Shown: in pieces, positions 3,944 to 7,782 of the stretch
Numbering within the stretch: the first letter of the stretch is position 1
How the letters are laid out: each line of letters begins with the position of its first letter
Assembly (NCBI GenBank): GCA_002493635.1
Contig: DKZL01000058.1
Location: forward strand, 18,032-25,813
Length of the DNA: 7,782 nucleotides
Direction: 5' to 3'
Origin: Ruminococcaceae bacterium UBA7075
GTDB taxonomy: Bacteria > Bacillota > Clostridia > Oscillospirales > Acutalibacteraceae
Program-made: the position numbers and the translations under genes
Notes under the pieces: model-generated
The model's input: only the letters and a program-made list of their open reading frames with translations
Databases searched by the model: none
Told to the model about the DNA's origin: nothing

Positions 3944-4403
3944 TGTTATCACCATTCAACAGCTCAATAATTCTCTGCCCTGTGTGGACTTTATCGCAGA
4001 AATAAAACTTTGTATCGTAGTTTTTTTCAATCGTTGACAGTATCTTATATAATCGCTCCCCTGACACTGCCAATGGGGAATTTTTAAGTCGTGGGTTTAC
4101 CCATTTTAAAACATCATTTAAACACTTAATGTTTCGACTGTGTTCCACTAAAAACACAAGCCTGATTCCGTATTCGTTTGCTCGTTTGAGCTCGTTTATA
4201 AATCGTTTATGATCTTGACAAACATTACTGCAAACCTCAAGTAAACTCTGTTTTCTGTCAACAGCAAATCTCGCATTGTCAAGGCTCATATAATCGCCGA
4301 CAGGCAGTTTTGACGAAAAATGAGTTACGCCCTGCCTGTCAAATTCTTTTATAATATTCGCTATAGCCTTTTGCTTTTCTCGGCTATCAATTTGAATCGT
4401 CAT
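3936..4403 (-). CDS. ERCC4/XPF-type nuclease domain protein
   Basis: The protein has 155 residues and is essentially a single ERCC4 nuclease domain. It opens with IDSREK at 5-10. LPVGDY (33-38) and FAVDRKQSLLE (46-56) form the catalytic GD...(E/D)RK core; the usual glutamate of ERK is aspartate here (D49), and the position of the final motif aspartate is L55 with E56 next to it. The segment RLVFLVEHSR (81-90) matches the domain's core strand. XPF-family nucleases cut branched DNA at ss/ds junctions, so a role in trimming recombination or replication intermediates is likely. No helicase or helix-hairpin-helix domain is attached, which is usual for small phage versions. The start ATG is only four bases downstream of AGGAGG, which overlaps the SSB stop. 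It overlaps the initiator gene by 8 bases (ATGGATAA). Confidence 0.9.
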   Translation of the reverse strand: MTIQIDSREKQKAIANIIKEFDRQGVTHFSSKLPVGDYMSLDNARFAVDRKQSLLEVCSNVCQDHKRFINELKRANEYGIRLVFLVEHSRNIKCLNDVLKWVNPRLKNSPLAVSGERLYKILSTIEKNYDTKFYFCDKVHTGQRIIELLNGDNNG

Positions 4404-4411
4404 TTAACCTC

Positions 4412-4879
4412 CTAAAACGGTAAATCATCATCGCTTGCCATTTCCTCAATAGACGGAGTAGCTGGCATATTCGGCACAGGAGTTTGTGCAGTAGTATTAA
4501 CAGGCGGTTGAGCAGGAACAGAATATCCGTTATTTGCGTTATACTGACCATTGTTGTCTGATTTCTTGCCAAGAGGAAATTCAACATGTTCAACGATAAA
4601 TTCCGTTACATAACGCTTAGAACCACCATTTGCTTCATACGAACGGCTTTGAGCATTACAAATGAGCGTTATGCCATCGCCTTTGTGAAAATACTGATTA
4701 ATAAACACCGCCGTTTTTCTCCAAGCAACACATCTTAAAAAATCCGCTTTTCTCTCTTCGCCCTGTTTCACATAGTCACGATTTACAGCAATATTGAATG
4801 TTGTTGTTTCAATGCCGGAAGATGTTGTTTTGAGTTCAGGGTCTTCACACAATCTTCCTGCAAAAATGCATTTATTCAT
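4412..4879 (-). CDS. ssb: Phage single-stranded DNA-binding protein (SSB)
   Basis: The 155-residue protein is a bacterial-type SSB. The OB-fold occupies residues 1-103 and begins MNKCIFAGRLCEDPELKTT, with the typical FNIAVNRDY strand at 28-36, DFLRCVAWRKTA at 46-57 and TEFIVEHVEF at 92-101. A flexible Asn/Gln/Pro-rich linker (about 105-145) leads to the acidic tip DDDLPF (150-155), the tail that docks partner replication and repair proteins. This intact tail suggests it recruits phage or host partners, plausibly the nucleases and initiator encoded on either side. The ATG at 4879 is preferred over an in-frame TTG six bases upstream, because GGAGGAG sits seven bases before the ATG but only one base before the TTG. 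The start overlaps the nuclease stop by the 8 bases ATGAATAA, which suggests translational coupling. Confidence 0.96.
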   Translation of the reverse strand: MNKCIFAGRLCEDPELKTTSSGIETTTFNIAVNRDYVKQGEERKADFLRCVAWRKTAVFINQYFHKGDGITLICNAQSRSYEANGGSKRYVTEFIVEHVEFPLGKKSDNNGQYNANNGYSVPAQPPVNTTAQTPVPNMPATPSIEEMASDDDLPF

Positions 4880-5639
4880 ATTCAAGCTCCTCCAAAGATT
4901 TAACCCGTGTTAATACCTTTGTCTGTTTACAGTAGTCGCAATGTTCACAGCGTTCAGGCTCAACCAAACCTTTTTTTATTGCATCGTAAAGCAATACTGA
5001 CTTTTTAAATCGGTCAAGCTCAAAGTCCAAAGAGGCTTGCGACACTTCAATAATGTCAAGGTCTGTTACTTTTTCTTTTGTTGCCGCCGCCAAATAGAAT
5101 GGCAGTACCTTACCTGTATTCTGTCTTACAATCTCCTGATAGACTGCACCCTGCAAATCGTAGCCCCAAAATTCAACCCAAGACAATCTGCCCTGTTCAG
5201 GCTTATATTGAGGTGCAAAGTCTTTCATAACCTTTAAATCAACAATTTTGTCCGAATGCAGACTGTCAACTTTGATTTTAACAGGAACACCCTCAATTAT
5301 GCCTGTCATAATTACCTGCTTTTCACCGCTCATAAACTCCATAAACATATCGTCCTGTTCAACTCGGTTTATGATTTCCTCGGCTTTTATGTACTCTGCT
5401 TTCAATGAACCGTCACGCTTGAACAACTGTGGATTCTGAGCCTTAAACACATCAAGACTGCCTTCAAAATGAGCATCAACATATGAACCTACAAGCAGTG
5501 CTGTTGTTTTCTCTCTTTCAAAATTGCCTGTTGCCTCTGCATAAGCAGAGGCTTGACACTTTTCAAAGGCTTTAAATTGTGATACGCCCATATATTTTTG
5601 CTGATTTTCAGGGCTGAAATAATTTTCATTAGTCAACAT
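4872..5639 (-). CDS. RecE-like PD-(D/E)XK exonuclease
   Basis: This 255-residue protein belongs to the RecB/RecE-type PD-(D/E)XK nucleases found in phage recombination modules (PF12684-like). Visible motifs in order are MGVSQFKAFEKC (17-28), a helix with GSYVDAHFEG (51-60) supplying the family's histidine (H57), an acidic strand KIKVDSL with D125, the catalytic VDLK at 133-136 (D134, K136), and QGAVYQE (163-169) matching the conserved QxxxY helix. Such enzymes typically resect dsDNA 5' to 3' to expose single strands for annealing. Near the C-terminus is CEHCDYC (C231, C234, C237), which with C28 could bind metal or an Fe-S cluster. The start is placed at the ATG at 5639, because CAGGAG lies ten bases upstream and the overlap with the previous gene is a compact 11 bases. 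The frame stays open upstream to 5720, but those 27 codons lie inside the preceding gene. It overlaps SSB by 8 bases. Confidence 0.9.
   Translation of the reverse strand: MLTNENYFSPENQQKYMGVSQFKAFEKCQASAYAEATGNFEREKTTALLVGSYVDAHFEGSLDVFKAQNPQLFKRDGSLKAEYIKAEEIINRVEQDDMFMEFMSGEKQVIMTGIIEGVPVKIKVDSLHSDKIVDLKVMKDFAPQYKPEQGRLSWVEFWGYDLQGAVYQEIVRQNTGKVLPFYLAAATKEKVTDLDIIEVSQASLDFELDRFKKSVLLYDAIKKGLVEPERCEHCDYCKQTKVLTRVKSLEELEYE
4887..4893 (-). promoter_or_regulatory. Ribosome binding site deciding the SSB start
   Basis: GGAGGAG on the minus strand lies seven bases before the ATG at 4879 and only one base before the in-frame TTG at 4885, which fixes the ATG as the SSB start. Confidence 0.7.
5533..5552 (-). 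other. GC-rich 8-bp hairpin inside the RecE-like nuclease gene
   Basis: The arms GCCTCTGC and GCAGAGGC pair perfectly around a 4-base loop (5541-5544), encoding the A-S-A-Y-A-E segment at residues 30-35 of the nuclease. No U-run follows on either strand. Its stability is high for a coding region in such A+T-rich DNA; it may influence transcription or translation elongation, or be a by-product of an Ala/Ser/Glu helix. Confidence 0.5.
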
Positions 5640-6138
5640 TGTTCTGTGTCTCCTGTGCAAATTTAGTGGCGCAAGCAGGGCAAAGAGCCTGTCCGTATTT
5701 TTGTGTTGTATACTCTGCAAGCTGAACAGAACTCATTCTGCCTGAAGGATTTATTATGTCATTACCGCAATTTGAACATTTTACGATTTCCTCCGTTTGC
5801 TCAATCTGAGGAATAATCTTTCTGACCCTCAAGGCATCTACAATATCGCCAAAAGCCTTAACCTTTTCAATGCCTACCTGAATTTTCTTACCTGCCCATT
5901 CCTCAATGAACGGTGTTTTGTACAGCTTTGTAATCATCTTCATATTTGTTGCATTGAGTATCATAGGTTTTACATTCTCGTAAAAATAACACACAACGCA
6001 ATCGTCCTTCTTGCCGTCAGGACCTGTAACCCTTTCTTCACGAACATTTTTTATAGTCAGAATCAAATCCTGATTATTTTCAATTGAGTATGCGCCCAAG
6101 TAATTAGGATTTGTAAGTTTCTTCCAATGTGTCTGCAT
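5629..6138 (-). CDS. Unknown phage protein with predicted nucleic-acid-binding N-domain and C-terminal zinc ribbon
   Basis: The protein has 169 residues. Residues 1-110 are beta-rich, with LILTIKNV at 25-32, a GPDGKK turn at 39-44, and a conserved-looking stretch WAGKKIQVGIEKVKAFGD at 81-98. The pattern resembles an OB-like fold, but this is my reading of the strand pattern and not a proven match. The C-terminus is a zinc ribbon: C121-x2-C124 and C153-x2-C156, separated by a segment containing SSVQLAEYTTQKYG, a layout common at the ends of phage DNA-binding proteins. It lies between the SMC-like ATPase and the RecE-like nuclease, the slot where an annealase (RecT/Erf/Sak) often sits, and no annealase is recognisable in the window. 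A role as a ssDNA-binding or annealing factor is inference. The start ATG at 6138 is preceded by AAGGAGG nine bases upstream. Confidence 0.85.
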   Translation of the reverse strand: MQTHWKKLTNPNYLGAYSIENNQDLILTIKNVREERVTGPDGKKDDCVVCYFYENVKPMILNATNMKMITKLYKTPFIEEWAGKKIQVGIEKVKAFGDIVDALRVRKIIPQIEQTEEIVKCSNCGNDIINPSGRMSSVQLAEYTTQKYGQALCPACATKFAQETQNNVD

Positions 6139-6152
6139 ATGTATAAACCTCC

Positions 6153-7583
6153 TTACAGTTCTGTCACAATAAGCTCGCTGTCATTTGTAGTTCTTGTTGC
6201 AATAAACTGCAAACCTTTTTCTTTACATTTTGTATACAGCTTATTCCTGCTTATATCGTCAAGTTTTTCTGCACCGTCAATCAAAATTATCTGTAAGCCT
6301 GTCGGATTACTGATTGCAATATCAACGCATAGTTCAAGCAATTCACCGTCAGAACGGTTTGAAATTGGCAAGCCGTTAATAAGCGGAATACCATTTTCAA
6401 CGGTCAATCCCTCAACAGGTAATGTTGCTTTTTCAAGAATCGTACTGGGAAGTGTTCGAGCAAGTTCAATCTTATCCGTGTATTCTTCTGATTTTGCTAC
6501 AAGGGTATCAATTTCAGCCTGCATTGCTGTCATACGCTTGTATTCATTGAGGTGTTTAATCATAGTCTCCGCCTCATTGATTTCAGCCTGCAAATCATCA
6601 ACAGGAACAATATCCATTGAAATGTACTGTTCAGCAACACCAATATCGGCATCAAGTTTTGCCTTTGCAGTTTCAAAGTCCCCCTCAGCAATTCTTATCT
6701 TGTCCTGAAGCTTATCGTCAAGAACAAGCAACTTATCCTTTGCCGACCTGATTTCTGCCTCAAGTCTCGCAATATCAGAATTAAGGTTGTCACGTTCAAT
6801 ACTAATAGCTTTTTCAGCAGATGTAATGGTGATTTCTTTTGTAGCTTCAAGCCCACGAACCTTATTGTAATATCCGTCCTTAAAAGCCTTGGCTCTCTCA
6901 ATTTTGCTGTTGCTATCCTTAATTTTCATAAGCTCTGCATACTTGCCTGACAGGTCATAATGCATCCACTTTTCAGCCTGATAACCGCTTGGAATATCCT
7001 TTGCAATATCTTCAATGAATGCACGTTTGTTTCTGATTTCACGGTTTATATCCTGACGGCTCTGAAAATATGCTCCATTCTCTGCCTGAATATCATTAAG
7101 GACCTGGAGAATATTCTGTTCATAATTAACTCCCTGCGGAATTTCACCGAACTGTTCTCTTATCCAATTCAAGTCCCACTCAAAGTCTATGAGGTCAAGA
7201 ATGGCTCTGTTCTGCTCATTTTTTGACATCTGAGTAAATTCAACTGGATTGAGCTGCAACGGAGAAATGATAGTTTTAAGGAATGTTTCAGGCTTCGTCA
7301 CCTTTGTACCGTTCTCTTTAACTGAGATTGCACCAACCTTACCTGTCCTCGCCTTACGGTCAATTACAAGTCCGCTGTCAGTTTCAACAATAATTTCGCC
7401 CTCGCTCTCTCCGTTCTTGATAACCCAATCACGGTTAGATGAATTCGTGAGCGCATACCTGATTGCATCTAAAACAGATGTTTTTCCTGCACCCTTATGA
7501 CCTGTTATTTCTACGCTGTTACCGGATATTTGCTGTTCAGATATTCCAAATAACGACTTTATTGAAATTTTTGATGTTTTCAT
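6153..7583 (-). CDS. SMC/Rad50-like AAA-family ATPase of a phage recombination module
   Basis: The 476-residue protein has the split-ATPase layout of Rad50/SbcC/SMC proteins. An N-terminal Walker A, GHKGAGKTS, lies at residues 28-36. A long charged, heptad-rich coiled-coil region runs from roughly 165 to 380. The C-terminal lobe carries a signature-like SDGELLEL at 411-418 and a Walker B-like IILIDGAE at 432-439. There is no CxxC zinc hook in the coiled coil, and the coil is much shorter than in SbcC. The Walker B aspartate (D436) is followed by glycine rather than the usual glutamate; E439 is the nearest acidic residue. The family is often found beside phage RecE-like nucleases and SSBs, as here, so a role in DNA-end processing or recombination is inferred. 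The ATG at 7583 has AGGAGG seven bases upstream. Its stop lies inside the next gene's ribosome binding site, implying co-translation. Confidence 0.88.
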   Translation of the reverse strand: MKTSKISIKSLFGISEQQISGNSVEITGHKGAGKTSVLDAIRYALTNSSNRDWVIKNGESEGEIIVETDSGLVIDRKARTGKVGAISVKENGTKVTKPETFLKTIISPLQLNPVEFTQMSKNEQNRAILDLIDFEWDLNWIREQFGEIPQGVNYEQNILQVLNDIQAENGAYFQSRQDINREIRNKRAFIEDIAKDIPSGYQAEKWMHYDLSGKYAELMKIKDSNSKIERAKAFKDGYYNKVRGLEATKEITITSAEKAISIERDNLNSDIARLEAEIRSAKDKLLVLDDKLQDKIRIAEGDFETAKAKLDADIGVAEQYISMDIVPVDDLQAEINEAETMIKHLNEYKRMTAMQAEIDTLVAKSEEYTDKIELARTLPSTILEKATLPVEGLTVENGIPLINGLPISNRSDGELLELCVDIAISNPTGLQIILIDGAEKLDDISRNKLYTKCKEKGLQFIATRTTNDSELIVTEL

Positions 7584-7595
7584 TTCAAATTCCTC

Positions 7596-7782
7596 CTATT
7601 CACACTTACCATTTGAAACTGACACTAATTTAAAATCACCACTCTGATAAATTTTCTTTTCATAGCAATCTTTCAGGGTCGCATTTTCAAGCAAAATGAG
7701 CTTGTCCCTGTTGTTAAATTTTGAATATGGAGAAGTTCTAATTATTGAAAAACCTTTTGCTGTCTCAACCGTAGCACTGCCG
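7596..7782 (-). CDS. Unknown protein, C-terminal fragment (gene runs off the right edge)
   Basis: This is the last 61 codons of an open frame that enters from the right edge and ends at a TAG at 7596-7598. The peptide contains ILLENATLKDCYEKKIYQ and is soluble-looking, mixed in charge, with no membrane segment and a single pair of well separated cysteines. I do not recognise the family. It is taken as coding because it is open to the window edge in this frame, while one alternative minus frame is stopped within the first few codons. Its stop codon also overlaps the AGGAGG ribosome binding site of the following ATPase gene, the packing seen throughout this operon. Its 5' end and start are outside the window. 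By position it is the most promoter-proximal gene seen here; no function is assigned. Confidence 0.7.
   Translation of the reverse strand, partial: GSATVETAKGFSIIRTSPYSKFNNRDKLILLENATLKDCYEKKIYQSGDFKLVSVSNGKCE

Noticed and set aside
3944..3955. ATG at 3955 as the initiator start
   Set aside because: There is no convincing binding site upstream, whereas the ATG at 3943 shows the same 8-base overlap used elsewhere and has GGTGA five bases upstream. It remains possible, adding four residues.
5640..5720. N-terminal extension of the RecE-like nuclease to an upstream start
   Set aside because: The extra 27 codons lie within the preceding gene's zinc ribbon, and the internal ATG at 5639 has a proper CAGGAG and begins the family-like sequence.
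6127..6708. A 193-codon plus-strand open frame opposite the ATPase gene
   Set aside because: It is antisense to a gene with clear ATPase motifs, and its Ser/Ile-rich translation has no domain-like pattern; it is a shadow of the ATPase codon usage.

Overview
The window looks like the early (replication and recombination) region of a tailed phage or integrated prophage from a low-GC Gram-positive host, most likely a Clostridia member of the Bacillota. The reasons are strong AGGAGG-type ribosome binding sites before nearly every gene, occasional GTG and TTG starts, A+T-rich DNA, and a run of short overlapping genes of kinds typical of Firmicutes temperate phages. The host and phage names cannot be read from the sequence.

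One convoy of 18 genes on the minus strand fills almost everything from the right edge (7782) down to base 111. Genes overlap by 4 to 20 bases or sit within a few bases of each other, so this is probably one polycistronic transcript whose promoter lies beyond the right edge. In transcription order, bases 7782-3936 form a DNA recombination block: the 3' end of an unknown gene, an SMC/Rad50-like ATPase, an unknown protein with a zinc ribbon, a RecE-like PD-(D/E)XK nuclease, a single-stranded DNA-binding protein, and an ERCC4-type nuclease. No recognisable RecT, Erf or Sak annealase is present, which makes the unknown 169-residue protein the obvious candidate for a missing function. Bases 3943-3251 encode a winged-helix phage replication initiator. 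Its linker-coding DNA carries two phased repeat arrays: five 9-bp units beside four to five 11-bp GC-rich units, with an A+T-rich stretch on the far side. The 11-bp array repeats out of codon phase, so it probably reflects a DNA-level signal and is the best candidate here for the phage replication origin.

Bases 3247-111 hold eleven small genes. Most are cysteine-rich, putative zinc-binding proteins, including a Lar-like restriction-alleviation protein, a DUF551 protein fused to a cysteine-rich tail, a CCGHG-motif protein and several CxxC miniproteins. One is a MazG-like nucleotide pyrophosphohydrolase. Two of the eleven (57 and 55 codons, the latter starting with TTG) are short enough to be missed by ordinary gene calling. 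At the left edge (1-57) lies the last 18 codons of a plus-strand gene that converges on the operon, so the early operon probably ends near base 111. There are no tRNAs, rRNAs, insertion sequences or CRISPR arrays.
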